Shown one piece after another: positions 38,001 through 43,859 of a stretch of 64,000 nucleotides of DNA; the stretch's first letter is position 1; the number at the start of each line of letters is the position of its first letter. The translations under genes were made by a program, and so were the position numbers. Origin of the DNA: Stictocephala bisonia. Taxonomy: Eukaryota > Arthropoda > Insecta > Hemiptera > Membracidae. The notes beneath the pieces were generated by a model. That model ran no database searches. It saw only the letters and a list, made by a program, of their open reading frames with translations, and was not told where the DNA came from. The stretch lies in NCBI GenBank assembly GCA_035578905.1, contig JAQJVL010000573.1:310001-374000 (forward strand), in the 5' to 3' direction.

Positions 38001-39832
38001 ACTCCATGGGGAAATACTATCTAGGGACATCGGTCTGGACCCGTTATTTTCGATGGGAACAGACTCAATCACACCTAGGTACAGAATTGACAGGCAGGTC
38101 AGGGCCTTCCTTCCAAGTAGAGATAAGTGGATAGGGAGTGCCAAGCCTGCACAAGTCAAAGGAAGGGTCTGGTATACAGACGGCTCACTTACAGAAGGTG
38201 GCGCGGGTGCTGGGGGGGAGGGGGGCACGGAAAGTTCGGTCTGTACCTCTGGGGGCCCATGCTACCGTCTTCCAGGCGGAGGTGATGGCTATCATGACAG
38301 CCACACAAGAGGAAATGCGTCTAGGTGGCTTCGGAAGAGTAGTTTCCATCTGCATGGACAGCCAGGCGGCGATAAAGGCGATCATGGCACCACGTACCAG
38401 CTCTAAGTTGGTATGGGAGTGCCAGGGGATCTTTTCCAGCGGAAACAGGTGAGACTCATATGGGTCCCTGGGCATGCTAGTATTGATGGAAATGAGAGAG
38501 CCGATGCACTGGCTAGGAGAGGGGCAAAGTGCCCTCTGCTGGGGCCGGAGCCGGCTCTTGGTATTCCTTTTCAAAAGGTAAAAAGAAGAATTGACAGGTG
38601 GACCTCTGAGGAACACGATGGCAGATGGAGGACCGAGTCCGGGCTCAGGCAGTCTCGTGCACTTAAACAAGAACCGGATCTGAGATGCACTTATCCGGTT
38701 ACAGAGATCTGCTGAGCTGTAACCGGGCCAAGGTGAGGGCGGTTACGGGAATGCTGACCGGACATAATCTTCTTCACAGACATATGAATATAATGGGCCT
38801 AACAGAGGACTCCACATGTAGGCTTTGTGAGGAGGATGAGGAGAGCTCCATACACATCTTTTCTCATTGTGGAGCTCTCTCATCTCTTAGGCATAGGACT
38901 CTGTGTGCCGCTTTTCTGGGACCAGAGGATATTAGAAGAGCTACACTCGAGAAGATCATGTCCTTCATAAGGGGGACTGGTCTCTTGTGACACTGTCGTC
39001 AGGCTCGGGGCGCAAAGGGCCATGGAGTCTAGGTGCGGTGGGCTTGGTGATAGGACCACAACCCGGTGTATCTAATCTAATCTAATAGACTATATCCTGT
39101 AAGTTTAAACGTTGAGTTTTATTAGGATAATCATTCTTAATAAGTCTCCTCCCCAAATTTACCTGTCCAAACTAAAAATAAATTGAACCTCAGCTTTTTT
39201 ATTTTGAAAGAGCCCTTCTTCTGGCCATGCGTTCAGTAAATGAATACTTGGTAAAATGAAATATTTGGTAACAAGAATAGTAATTGGTTTATTGGACTGA
39301 CATTTTTATGATACTCAAAGTGAAAGTATATTTTGACATCTTCTGATCTAATTACTTTTAATTTAGATGTAATCTTGTATAGTAGAGCATGATGTGTATT
39401 TGAGTGATTGGGATGGCATATTTAAGTTATTTAATGATAGAGTGGAACCTCTATTATCCATCGTCCTCCTTACAATTCCTTGACGATTAATCAAATTCTT
39501 ATTTTAAAATAAGGTTTATAGTTTAAAATAAGTCTTTGTCTTACTTTTTTATTTGAACATATAAATTGCCAAATGCACATTTTAACTATGAGGAATAACA
39601 GAGTGGTGGTAGTTAAAAGAGTGACTGTTAATCGAGGGTTTGCTGTGACGATCAAACCTTGGGGGTGCTTTATTGTTGTTAAAGTTATCCAAGTTGTTCT
39701 TCCAGATACTTGGATTACGAGAAACTTGGCATCAAGGTGTACTCATTGGACCAATACCAAGAGGCATTCCTCGCCCTCAAGAAAGGGACTATTTCAAAGG
39801 CTATCTTCAAACTTTCTCCCGGATCTGATTGA
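6807..39832 (+). CDS. Zinc-dependent medium-chain dehydrogenase, sorbitol/polyol dehydrogenase-like (whole gene, 7 coding exons)
   Basis: Joining 6807-6947, 13156-13280, 17348-17508, 22568-22765, 28379-28565, 33503-33610 and 39706-39832 gives 1047 nt, one uninterrupted frame of 348 residues plus TGA; all introns are GT-AG and all phases match. The length is normal for the sorbitol/threonine dehydrogenase branch of the MDR family, which oxidises polyols or secondary alcohols with NAD(P), usually in cytosol. Visible residues: catalytic zinc ligands Cys39 (VCGTDLH), His61-Glu62 (PGHE) and Glu147 (CEPL); structural zinc cysteines 91, 94, 97 and 105; Rossmann glycines in GAGIVG (172-177). No signal peptide or membrane segment. 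The substrate cannot be told from sequence; insect relatives are often named D-arabinitol or D-altritol dehydrogenase-like. Introns are long and packed with mobile elements, but no coding exon is damaged. It converges on the second MDR gene. Confidence 0.92.
7791..8044. repeat. Imperfect inverted pair containing hammerhead-like cores (Penelope-like trace)
   Basis: 7791-7821 read on the minus strand is CTGATGA, a 16-nt stem-loop (GTGG/CCAC) and GAAACCGGT, the conserved core layout of a minimal hammerhead ribozyme. 8011-8042 is an inverted, decayed copy reading TGGTGATGTGGCAGG...CACAAAACCGG. Such motifs are known from Penelope-like retroelements. No GIY-YIG or RT frame remains beside them. Confidence 0.45.
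8160..10208. mobile_element. hAT-type DNA transposon, non-autonomous or decayed, with 8-bp target duplication
   Basis: The left end reads CAGGGCCATC and the right end is complementary to CAGGGCCGTC. Both sides carry the same octamer CTGTTGAG (8152-8159 and 10209-10216). An 8-bp duplication with short CAGGG-type ends is the hAT signature. No transposase frame is left inside. Part of the interior (about 8960-9650) is a broken RT on the minus strand that inserted later. Confidence 0.8.
8960..9650 (-). pseudogene. Broken non-LTR reverse transcriptase nested in the hAT element
   Basis: Minus-strand translation shows a decayed palm (VPQ...LPGKLRTIFTDDNSILTSH, equal to the PQGS...ADDTS blocks). With frame changes it continues to VDYFGVSLDG...HVDK, LAKQLSANSFVLRSI and a YSSYAGAYLF-like segment. 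TDD replaces ADD in the catalytic box. Many stops; certainly dead. Confidence 0.6.
10078..10398. repeat. 319-bp dispersed repeat, copy 2
   Basis: Partner of 5462-5780. Here its hAT right end pairs with a real left end at 8160. Sequence right of it (to about 10850) reads like a continuing transposon UTR with no coding motif. Confidence 0.85.
11225..11381. repeat. 157-bp imperfect palindrome (long hairpin)
   Basis: The left arm ATATACAGTACAAGTAAAAC...CAAGTACAAAAT is mirrored by ATTTTGTACTTG...GTTTTACTTGTACTGTATAT with an 8-nt centre. A single arm of the same sequence occurs at about 48297-48385, so the arms belong to a dispersed repeat family. Confidence 0.8.
11400..12330. other. Intron 1 spacer, nothing recognised
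   Basis: AT-rich, no coding motif, no long repeat seen on either strand. Confidence 0.4.
12330..12610 (+). pseudogene. Degenerate non-LTR RT, extreme C terminus
   Basis: The frame near 12480 reads LYNKLPLRIKEIEDGTKF, then KDIKQFLQIQNIYSVSEYLN. It has the pattern of the last 60 residues of the intact RT at 15176-17092 and of 60914-61648. There are stops and no upstream domains. Confidence 0.5.
13156..13280 (+). CDS. MDR gene 1, coding exon 2 (residues 48-88)
   Basis: It follows the acceptor at 13154-13155 and encodes the PGHE zinc-ligand motif and the GDRVVVDPN strand that leads into the structural zinc lobe. It ends with AG of a split serine codon (phase 2) at the donor GTCAGA. The phase matches exons 1 and 3. 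Confidence 0.9.
13757..14414. mobile_element. piggyBac-type MITE flanked by TTAA
   Basis: It has perfect 16-bp inverted ends, CCCTTATAGTGCCGGG, and TTAA on both sides (13753-13756 and 14415-14418), the target duplication of the piggyBac superfamily. It is 658 bp with no coding capacity, so it was moved by a transposase from elsewhere. Confidence 0.85.
14986..17175 (-). mobile_element. 5'-truncated Jockey/CR1-type non-LTR retrotransposon with (TAA)10 tail
   Basis: The element lies on the minus strand in intron 2. Its 3' end is a (TAA)10 / (ATT)10 microsatellite at 14986-15015 next to an AATAAAAATT run. Its coding part runs to about 17175, where an in-frame stop ends similarity. No endonuclease region precedes the RT, so it was truncated on insertion. 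The frame is open over more than 1.9 kb, so the insertion is fairly young. Confidence 0.82.
15176..17092 (-). CDS. Reverse transcriptase of the non-LTR element (N-terminally truncated)
   Basis: The frame holds 638 residues; it stays open about 25 residues further upstream without an ATG, so the listed start is only nominal. In order: a pre-RT region (1-150), fingers with [16 protein letters not shown] (about 215), FGFRQGRST (about 250), palm block [11 protein letters not shown] (about 285), [21 protein letters not shown] (about 340), the catalytic YADDTTFF (about 369), the [13 protein letters not shown] block, and a long C-terminal thumb-like region ending in [12 protein letters not shown]. 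All catalytic aspartates are present. The product would copy its RNA at a nicked target, but without an endonuclease and 5' end this copy cannot move alone. Confidence 0.85.
   Translation of the reverse strand: [638 protein letters not shown]
17348..17508 (+). CDS. MDR gene 1, coding exon 3 (residues 89-142), structural zinc lobe
   Basis: It follows the acceptor gtgcag and encodes the C-x2-C-x2-C-x7-C zinc cluster (SGCGVCSYC...LC) and the GGWAQF segment. It ends in phase 1 before a donor reading GTTACC, which is weaker than the others. The frame is fixed by the next exon, which supplies the rest of an alanine codon and then VLCEPL. The 3.4-kb transposon at 17622 lies only 113 bp downstream of this exon. 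Confidence 0.88.
17622..17975 (+). repeat. Left terminal inverted repeat of the hAT-like transposon
   Basis: This is the mirror of 20704-21057. It contains ACGGTAGCGCAA twice (17737-17748 and 17907-17918), a likely transposase-binding word, and T- and A-runs. The promoter of the transposase gene must lie here or just inside. Confidence 0.93.
18168..20483 (+). CDS. hAT-like transposase with N-terminal C-x-C cluster
   Basis: The frame is open from 17994, but the first 58 codons look like translated leader (runs of Pro, Leu and Cys). The ATG at 18168 (gtcATGg) begins a normal-looking protein, so I call 771 residues. In order: a charged helical region (1-130), four C-x-C pairs (134/136, 142/144, 151/153, 159/161) that may bind zinc and DNA, an acidic linker (245-255), and a large domain. 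Candidate catalytic residues are Asp339 (FDGRKD), Asp413 (GCDGT) and Glu723 (HTQAVER). Cys442-x2-His445 and the HARWLT block (Arg537-Trp538) correspond in order to hAT landmarks. A BED finger, usual in hAT, is not seen. No stop or frameshift. Family assignment is by motif order; KDZ-type transposases, which also carry C-x-C clusters, are the main alternative. Confidence 0.88.
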   Translation: MALSKKITRSEFDCPIFGYPKELPVSKLPSYEDVLKCFFLEHYNLAVETNNKLLNNNSFSQISNIVAPKVKQLFDKASIPTVSLYRIVQMINAYNNSYRGLMKSYKRDKEKDSFKKKVEEFKQKSLRLFDISACKCTITLDCNCRKAVDLCECPVSIVCTCEKSKKVPVIELKFLYLQREHSLGKIGNVDVKESKKIIQRQKRKNTEYSRCQSNVDSLSQPSCSKTMEPTQIEDFNSTEINRNEDSSDEEEFEPVVKSPWQMRVKLTNTALTSDRFGVSDRATAAIASSLLQDFGIITKTEHSNVIDKNKIRRGKKVIRTELQVQNKAELNTFQGLYFDGRKDDTIVIEKVNSKHFRRVIKEEHYSIIQEPGSVYVGHVTPCSGSAQNIADSIITYLKKTGLSLDDLDVIGCDGTVTNTGWKGGVIRTIEEKLKRPMQWAVCLLHFNELPLRHLFQFLDGDTTGPTTFKGPIGTELNNCEKLPLVKFASVECEIPDIDRSILSKDQQYLLDISSAVQSGICPIDLSHREPGPLSHARWLTMANRILRLYVSVEYPSDEHKIVVHFILKSYMPVWFNIKKSKYLTDGPEHIFQTVKSSRFLPENLLQVIDPVIERNAYFAHPENLMLSMIVDKRTHIRELGLRRIIKARTSAPKRKSIRAFHPPKLNFQATEYSELIDWTATTLSPPPLLRRISDEEIRAKIFTGDTAAEWRFDKFPCHTQAVERCIKLVTSASQKVVGFEARDGLIRTTLQSRAAMPCFESKSAFKLPKQE
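20651..20656 (+). terminator. AATAAA of the transposase transcript
   Basis: It lies 168 bp after the stop codon and 47 bp before the right inverted repeat, so the element appears to carry its own poly(A) signal. Confidence 0.5.
20704..21057 (-). repeat. Right terminal inverted repeat of the hAT-like transposon
   Basis: This is the mirror of 17622-17975. It carries the complementary word TTGCGCTACCGT at 20761-20772 and 20930-20941. Confidence 0.93.
21340..22160 (+). pseudogene. Broken non-LTR reverse transcriptase
   Basis: Across several frames it shows VLQRSVLGPLL (the [10 protein letters not shown] block), a decayed ANDII catalytic box, CLGVTLDQILCWSQ (the FLGV.LD..L.W block) and a basic C-terminal part. 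Stops are frequent. It lies between the hAT-like transposon and exon 4. Confidence 0.6.
22568..22765 (+). CDS. MDR gene 1, coding exon 4 (residues 143-208), start of Rossmann fold
   Basis: It encodes the CEPL catalytic zinc ligand followed by the dinucleotide-binding strand VLVSGAGIVG and the next beta strand ending in ITEP, where other family members often have a residue selecting NAD or NADP. Acceptor aatatag, donor GTAAGA, phase 1 at both ends. Confidence 0.9.
22930..23290. other. GC-richer island of unknown origin in intron 4
   Basis: Base composition rises here relative to the flanks. There is no open frame, inverted end or similarity that I recognise. It could be an unrecognised transposon piece. 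Confidence 0.3.
24125..24815 (+). repeat. Degenerate 22-bp minisatellite, array A
   Basis: The consensus unit is GCTACCCAAGTTGATCACGG plus 2 bases. Units such as GCTTCCCAAGATGATCACGG and GCTACCCAAACTGATCACCA follow each other at about 22-bp spacing, interrupted at 24484-24600 by unrelated sequence. The start is marked by CACTTCGCTCGTTGGGGGC at 24085. The same unit occurs in reverse orientation at 47590-49410. Confidence 0.85.
25047..25240 (+). repeat. tRNA-Val-like SINE head
   Basis: 25047-25117 has a tRNA layout: box-A-like TTTAGTGATTAGCAATT, anticodon arm TCTGC-TTTACAT-GCAGA with anticodon TAC (valine), and box-B-like GGTTTCAATCC. The acceptor stem does not pair properly and a non-tRNA body follows, so this is a tRNA-derived SINE or tRNA relic rather than a working tRNA gene. 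Confidence 0.6.
25800..26120 (-). pseudogene. hAT transposase relic, C-terminal dimerisation part
   Basis: Minus-strand translation gives HVERVVDFALSLLSPSAPVE-QALFK and, after a frame change, MKNVWTPD-IRLSVENGKAVLSIKVN. This order (an APVER-type motif, then MN.LW....NRLSV..VKA.L..K.N) is the end of many insect hAT transposases. No ends were found; old and truncated. Confidence 0.5.
26600..26833 (-). repeat. Transposon end fragment (ACTAGCTGAACCCGGCGG)
   Basis: Read on the minus strand, it begins ACTAGCTGAACCCGGCGGA and then TGTTGTCTCGCC, a phrase typical of dispersed insect repeats. There is no coding region. Extent and class are uncertain. Confidence 0.3.
27110..27400 (-). pseudogene. Unrecognised degenerate protein-coding relic
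   Basis: The minus strand reads FPEIEVDFILNKLHNDDT, then KKMADDRFLNITDELILK, then after a frame change EAVDFALNIYGLFSVI and SDIIVDLTPEITTVLNRLDA, stopping at about 27112. About 95 residues show protein-like composition across two breaks. I do not recognise the family. It may be a piece of a transposon protein or a processed gene fragment. Confidence 0.35.
27471..27600 (+). repeat. Copy of the GAGACGC short element, next to an (ACTTAT)4 microsatellite
   Basis: 27472-27495 is ACTTAT repeated four times. From about 27497, TATGAGACGCCGACCAACG, then TATTTTAAGGCGAATATGAA and GAGTGTGGATGAGTGTAGTC match the 5' third of the 327-bp element at 54134-54460. Confidence 0.7.
28379..28565 (+). CDS. MDR gene 1, coding exon 5 (residues 209-270)
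   Basis: It encodes VDMCVDCSGN and the LLPGGKLCIFGVA strand, both typical of the cofactor domain. The start at 28379 (acceptor gtgaag) keeps the frame; an alternative AG six bases further in would also keep frame and remove two residues. The donor GTTAGG at 28566 gives phase 2, which the next exon requires. Confidence 0.87.
28805..28985 (-). pseudogene. RTE-like reverse transcriptase C-terminal relic
   Basis: The minus strand reads GRPKRRWWDGVKTDTAALG, then TIQEAENRERWRELVGEAKS. This GRP..RW.D.V..DL..LG...EA.DR..WR..V pattern closes the polymerase frame of many insect RTE-like elements. Only this tail remains. Confidence 0.65.
28967..29005. repeat. Perfect 17-bp fold-back with 5-nt loop
   Basis: TTTTTGGTCTACCTAGA (28967-28983) is followed after GGTCT by its exact complement (28989-29005). 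The first arm is the start of the RTE-like relic's sequence and the second leads straight into a TA microsatellite. Confidence 0.9.
29008..29075. repeat. (TA)n microsatellite
   Basis: About 65 bp of alternating TA with one AAATA interruption. Confidence 0.9.
29736..30381. mobile_element. piggyBac-like MITE 2 flanked by TTAA
   Basis: TTAA (29732-29735) is followed by TCCTTCGCATGCGG. The other end, read inward, is CCCTTCGCACGCAG next to TTAA (30382-30385). It is 646 bp and non-coding. The termini differ from the MITE at 13757, so it belongs to another subfamily. End similarity is imperfect, so it is older. Confidence 0.7.
31180..32535 (+). pseudogene. DD82E (Sailor-type) Tc1/mariner-related transposase, copy 1, broken
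   Basis: Several frames together give a full-length transposase: an N-terminal helix-turn-helix region (31196-31680), then FLDETWVN (first Asp at about 31684), VMDNAPYH (second Asp at 31947), CPPYHCEYNPIEMVW (Glu at 32198), and an acidic tail (VDDDDD...SDSGSEEGD) ending in TAG at 32535. The Asp-Glu spacing, corrected for one frameshift and one TAA near 32160, is about 82 residues, as in the DD82E family. At least two frameshifts and the stop make it inactive. I found no convincing terminal repeats. Confidence 0.75.
32540..33500. other. Intron 5 remainder with a short repeated phrase
   Basis: Mostly featureless. GTACAGTGGTATTGACCCAC at 33055 recurs as GTACAGTGGTATTGACTC at 33091, and with two changes at 63862. 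These may be pieces of a dispersed repeat. Confidence 0.4.
33503..33610 (+). CDS. MDR gene 1, coding exon 6 (residues 271-306)
   Basis: It follows a strong acceptor (gtcatttcag) and encodes ISPFDIFKKELTIVG, the conserved segment after the Rossmann core, then the helix of the C-terminal catalytic lobe. It ends in phase 2 at the donor GTATGT. Confidence 0.9.
34856..35416 (+). pseudogene. ORF1-like frame of the RNase-H non-LTR element
   Basis: It is 186 codons and ends in TAA that overlaps the ATG of the endonuclease frame (ATGGTAA at 35410-35416), the ORF1/ORF2 arrangement of many non-LTR elements. No zinc-knuckle triplet is present and the protein is much shorter than usual, so ORF1 is probably internally deleted. 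A (CA)8 run at 35191-35207 is translated as Thr-His repeats. Confidence 0.45.
35410..38990 (+). pseudogene. ORF2 relic: endonuclease, reverse transcriptase, RNase H
   Basis: Endonuclease at 35410-36110: QANLNHS, LIQEPW, GCDSNSHN and SLSDHRH retain the active-site pattern. A stop follows at 36172. RT at 36441-37599: DFRPISLMSFLLKTLERLVD, GVFTDIEGAFNNV, GCPQEGVLSP, and in a shifted frame AYADDVCIL near 37390. RNase H at 38160-38560: VWYTDGS, CMDSQAAIKA and WVPGHASIDGNERAD, spread over frames. The end at 38700-38990 has CRLCEEDEESSIHIFSHC, the C-C-H-C finger that closes this type of ORF2. At least five breaks. Confidence 0.8.
39438..39650. repeat. Possible pogo/Tigger-like MITE
   Basis: The ends GTGGAACCTCTATTATCC and (read inward) AAACCCTCGATTAACAG resemble pogo-type termini, and TA dinucleotides flank. 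Similarity between the ends is partial, so the call is weak. It lies 55 bp before the last coding exon of gene 1. Confidence 0.3.
39706..39832 (+). CDS. MDR gene 1, last coding exon (residues 307-348 and stop)
   Basis: It follows the acceptor gttcttccag, encodes the KVYSLDQYQEAFLALKKG segment that closes the catalytic domain in polyol dehydrogenases, and stops at TGA 39830-39832. A poly(A) signal lies about 100 bp downstream. Confidence 0.9.
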
Positions 39833-39933
39833 AGGATGAAAGGAGTTTCTGGAAGAGGGGAGGTATAGAACTAATGATGAAGCTATTCCAAGACATACCA
39901 CAAGATGTTCGTCCAAACATGTTATTTTACAGA

Positions 39934-39939
39934 AATAAA
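39934..39939 (+). terminator. AATAAA polyadenylation signal of MDR gene 1
   Basis: This is the first canonical AATAAA after the stop codon at 39832. A T-rich stretch follows from 39955, which suits a cleavage site around 39950-39970. Confidence 0.6.
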
Positions 39940-39959
39940 CCTGTCTATTTACCATATTT

Positions 39960-41010
39960 ATTTTAATTTTATCTATGTACTTTGAATTTACAATTTTTTT
40001 TGCATTTTAAATATAATTTTGCTACGCAAATACTAAATACAGTTAATTGCACTCAATAGCTTCAACAAAAGTCAAATCTGAAGGACTGATGATTTCTTTG
40101 CTAATTTAATGTTTATTTTAAAGCTAAAAATTTTCCTATCAAATTTTACTAGGTATACATTTTAATTTCTCCATCACCAATTTTATTGGTTTTCAAATGA
40201 CAAAAAGAAGTTATAGAAATTCTTTTTCAAAGATAGTTCCTAAATTATTTATGATAGGTTAATATTTTTATAATTACTTCTATTAGTACATATAAATTAA
40301 TTTGTACTAAAAACCTATGATTACAATTTTAACTTATTAGATACTCCCATAAATATATATATTATTAGCTATTTTCCTGAAATTATAAAGGCCTTATTAG
40401 AATCAATATTCATCACTTATATACGTTTTTATTTCAGTGATTCTTTCTCTTAGCAACTCTATTCAGCTATTTATTGTGATTTATATACAGTATATAATAT
40501 TTTCATAATATTGTAAATAGTATAAATAATATGTCTTACAGATAATAAATATCTCACAAACAATTTTTAGTGATAGTTGTCTCATTCTCCTTTTTTATTT
40601 TAATATTGATGAAAAGAAGACATCTTTATAGATTTAATAACAAAATCAATTTTGATCTTGTAAGATCACTATCACTTATGTTTCACATTAAATCAAGTTA
40701 AAAATAAGGTTATATAAAAATGTGTATAACAGATATTTAACAGCTGTTTGTTATGGAAACTCGAAAAAAGAAAATGTTATATATGAGGTGCACATAAAAT
40801 CTTTTTTGACCTTTGATTATATTTGTCAAAAAAGTCAGTTAAAGTTTTTTCTTAACTAAGAATATAATGTTAAATATTATTTCTTTAAATTATTATCATA
40901 TTTTAGGTTTGATAACTCAAATTCGCGATTTCAATAAAATCGATTCAGCTGTACTGATAATATTTTATCTTCTTGATCTTGCCATAACCCATCATGACAA
41001 GGTCACACGC
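39960..41010. other. Spacer downstream of gene 1, nothing recognised
   Basis: AT-rich, no coding motif on either strand. Confidence 0.4.
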
Positions 41011-41012
41011 AC

Positions 41013-43231
41013 AGCTATGTACACATCGAGGACTTTAGCTCTGCGCGCGGAAATAAACTACTACCCATTCAACAAACAAACACAATATGTTTTACGGGTT
41101 GCGTTCATGCGCTCGCCGCTGAAACGAAGGCGCCAAAACTTCTTCCTAGGTTCTATATCGGTTACACTTTACTAATTGACAGCTAAACATGTATGGGAAA
41201 AGTATTATAAATTGAAAACATTAAATGTATTATGGTAACTCTATTTTTATAGTAGGTCGGAAAGTATGTAAATTTCACAAACACAAGAAACACATTATTA
41301 TTATTGCTATTATTCCTCTTATTTGTCTACTTCATTTAAAACGACTGTAATAATATACTTGGGCATTTTATTTTTGTAAATAGTTAGTAAAAAGTTGAGT
41401 AACTTATAAGTACTTTCTTATAATGAATATATAATGAATGTGAATTTTATATAATATGAATCTTATAATGATATATGAATGTGACTTACAATCATTTTAC
41501 TTCATTAGAGTTCTTCAATCCCACTTAACTCTTCCTCCTCCTCTGAAAGACCGTCACTGTCTGTATCAGATTCATTTCCAACTGATATAACAAATGATTC
41601 TATAACATTGTCTACTGGGGCTCTGCCGCTGCATAGTCTTTTTCTATCTTCTCCACATGCTTGCACTTTCCTAACCATTCTTCTGCACCCATTCTTGATA
41701 TTTTTTCTTCGCAGAGGGTTTTAGCTTGAGATATAGTACAGGACGTATTTCTCTTGGCTACATAACCTTTGACTTCGGCCCAAATTAACTCAATCCGATT
41801 GAGATCTGGGTGGTAGGGTGGGAGTCGTAAGATGTCATGACCCTCAAGTTTGACAGTTTTATCCAAGGCATATCGGAAATAATTTGGTTTATATAGCTCC
41901 ACAAGTTTGTACAGTTCAGATAAAAACTTATCGTCGCTGAATGGTATTCCTTTTTTTAAAAGCCACGCCTTCACATCCTGTCTCTTACTTTTTGAAGTAG
42001 GAGCCTTTTCAATTAGAATTTTATGGTAGGGTGCATTATCGACTACCAGTACTGAATTTGGTTCCAAATTGGGCAATACTTTGTCCTTCATCCATTTCAT
42101 AAATATTTCCCCAATCACGTTGTCGTGGTAGTCTCCACTATGGTTGCTCGCTTTGCAGCAGGTAAAAGCGTTAGGCACGAACCCTTTCTCTCCGCCCGCA
42201 TGGATAGTTATCAATCTTTCACCCTTAGAAATTGGAACGTGTAACCCTTTATTTGAGCCATCTGAACAAGTTTTATTGGAAACGTGAGAATATAGTATGT
42301 GAGACTCGTCTAAATAAATTATTGGACGTCCTTCCTCTCTGTAGCTTTTCAACGCTCTCAAATATGTTATCCGTTTTTCTCGGATTTCTGGTTTTTCAAT
42401 TAACAGCCTTCTATTGTTTGCTGTCTTTCTCCAAGTAAACTCTAAATCCTTTAATATGCGTCTCAAACTTTTATCACAACTCTGAAAGTTTATTCTTTTC
42501 TTTTAGCGCCTCCCTCAATAGTTTTACAGTTGGTATTCTATGTTCTTCCATATGAAAATTGTACACTAGTCTTCTCACTACACAGTTATAGAAGTCATCT
42601 AAATAGTTTACTGTTTTACGTCGTTGTCGGTTTTTGTTTGGCGTAGTAAAACTTGCCTCGCACTGACCACATGCAATGTTTTAAACTCACTGTTTATTTG
42701 AGTTACAACTCGCTCTGATACCCCCGTAGCTGCTGCTGTTCTTTGACGAGACTTTGCCAACGGAATATTTAAAGTTTTTGGGTCTGCCTCTTCCTTCATA
42801 AATTTAAACACGTTACTGATAATTTTGCGGCCCTGACTATGAATTACTCTATTCTTGACTAGCGACTTGAACTCATCAGTCATTGTGGAAAATTAACAAA
42901 TACTACAACTAACAAAATATATAACAAATAAAATACTCGGTAACTACGGCTATATTAATAATAATCGGTGTAAACCACACGCACTGGTTGAACAAATAAC
43001 TAGATACAAATGACAACCACACTCATTACTGTCACATAAAAGACTGATTTTAGCCAGGAAGTAGGTAGGGTTAGTTGTTATTTTCATTACGAATCTAATT
43101 AAAGAGGTTGTTGCAGGTGAGTCAGTGTTTTCAGGACAGAGCGCATAACACTACCCCACTACCCCTCCCGCCTATCACCACGCAGCCAAGGCCACGCGCA
43201 CAGCTAAAGTCCGCGATCTGTATACACAGCT
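41013..43231 (-). mobile_element. DD82E (Sailor-type) transposon, copy 2, with terminal inverted repeats
   Basis: 41013-41050 and 43192-43231 are inverted copies of about 39 bp sharing GAGGACTTTAGC/GCGGACTTTAGC, AGCTRTGTAYACA and TGCGCG. Between them lies one minus-strand transposase. The total of about 2.2 kb is in the range of an autonomous element. A TA target duplication is expected but the exact border is not resolved. Confidence 0.75.
41505..42883 (-). pseudogene. DD82E transposase, copy 2, nearly full length with frameshifts
   Basis: The start MTDEFKSLVKNRVIHSQGRK and ATGVSERVV mark an N-terminal helix-turn-helix. A frame change near 42630 leads to LDDFYNCVVRRLVYNF, and another near 42460 to the 284-residue catalytic frame. 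That frame has YLDESH (first Asp), VVDNAPYH (Asp codon 42040-42038) and LNRIELIW (Glu codon 41791-41789). Exactly 82 residues separate the second Asp and Glu. A last change near 41625 gives an acidic tail (DTDSDGLSEEEEE) ending at 41505. All three catalytic residues are kept, but three frame breaks make this copy inactive. Confidence 0.82.
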
Positions 43232-43394
43232 ATATATGCCTACATTAAAGATTCATGTAACTTTCCTTTGTAGCACAATTTTCTGAGGCATGTGGTCAGT
43301 TCAGATATCCTGGTTAGTTCAAATAAAATCTAACTGGAAAAATGTCTTACTCAGAGCGCTTGATATGTAGATGATATTTAGAAATTTCAAATGC

Positions 43395-43450
43395 TTCGAG
43401 TGTTTAGGAAACAATCACAACGTTTCGACAGGTATAAGAAACTCTTCAGG
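43395..43450 (-). repeat. Penelope-like fragment with hammerhead-like core
   Basis: The minus strand reads CTGAAGA, 16 nt, then GAAACG (ACACCTGAAGAG...GTCGAAACGTTG), phrasing seen in Penelope-like terminal regions. The internal stem is poor. No protein remnant adjoins. Confidence 0.35.
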
Positions 43451-43628
43451 TGTACTTACTAACTTAGCCTACATCTAAGACTACTTTTTTTCTAAACCCA
43501 TACTAAATCAAAAAAGACTTAATAATATATGCTTAGATACTAAAGATTACTGTTGAAAGTGAAACGTTCTTAAAAAACCTATCACACATAACATAATTAT
43601 ACAAAATATAATAATACACAATATGAAA

Positions 43629-43850
43629 TACAAAAGAAATGCAAAATATGAAATTGATCGACAAAACACAGAGCAAGTCATTAAATAAACCAAATATTCA
43701 ATGAGATACAAAAATAAATGCAAAATATGAAATAAACCAACAAAACACAGAGCAGGTTATTAAATAGACAAAATATTCAATGAGATACAAAATATGAAAA
43801 TAAACAACGAAACATAAAGCAGGTTATTAAATAGACAAAATAATCAACTT
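43629..43850. repeat. Minisatellite, 78-79-bp period, about 2.8 copies
   Basis: Units start at 43629, 43707 and 43786 with TACAAAA, and share AAAACACAGAGCAGGTTATT and AAATATTCAATGAGA. The last is shortened. Non-coding. Confidence 0.85.
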
Positions 43851-43859
43851 ATCCAACCA

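Larger units (their letters stand above)
34600..39086 (+). mobile_element. Decayed RNase-H-bearing non-LTR retrotransposon (I/LOA/R1-like group)
   Basis: A clearly GC-richer block in intron 6 holds an ORF1-like frame, an AP endonuclease, RT, RNase H and a C-terminal zinc-knuckle-like end in that order, and finishes in a TATC/TAATC tail (ATCTAATCTAATCTAAT, about 39070-39086). An RNase H domain behind the RT is restricted to the I, LOA, R1 and related clades. The 5' limit is approximate. Multiple stops and frameshifts show it is dead. Confidence 0.8.
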
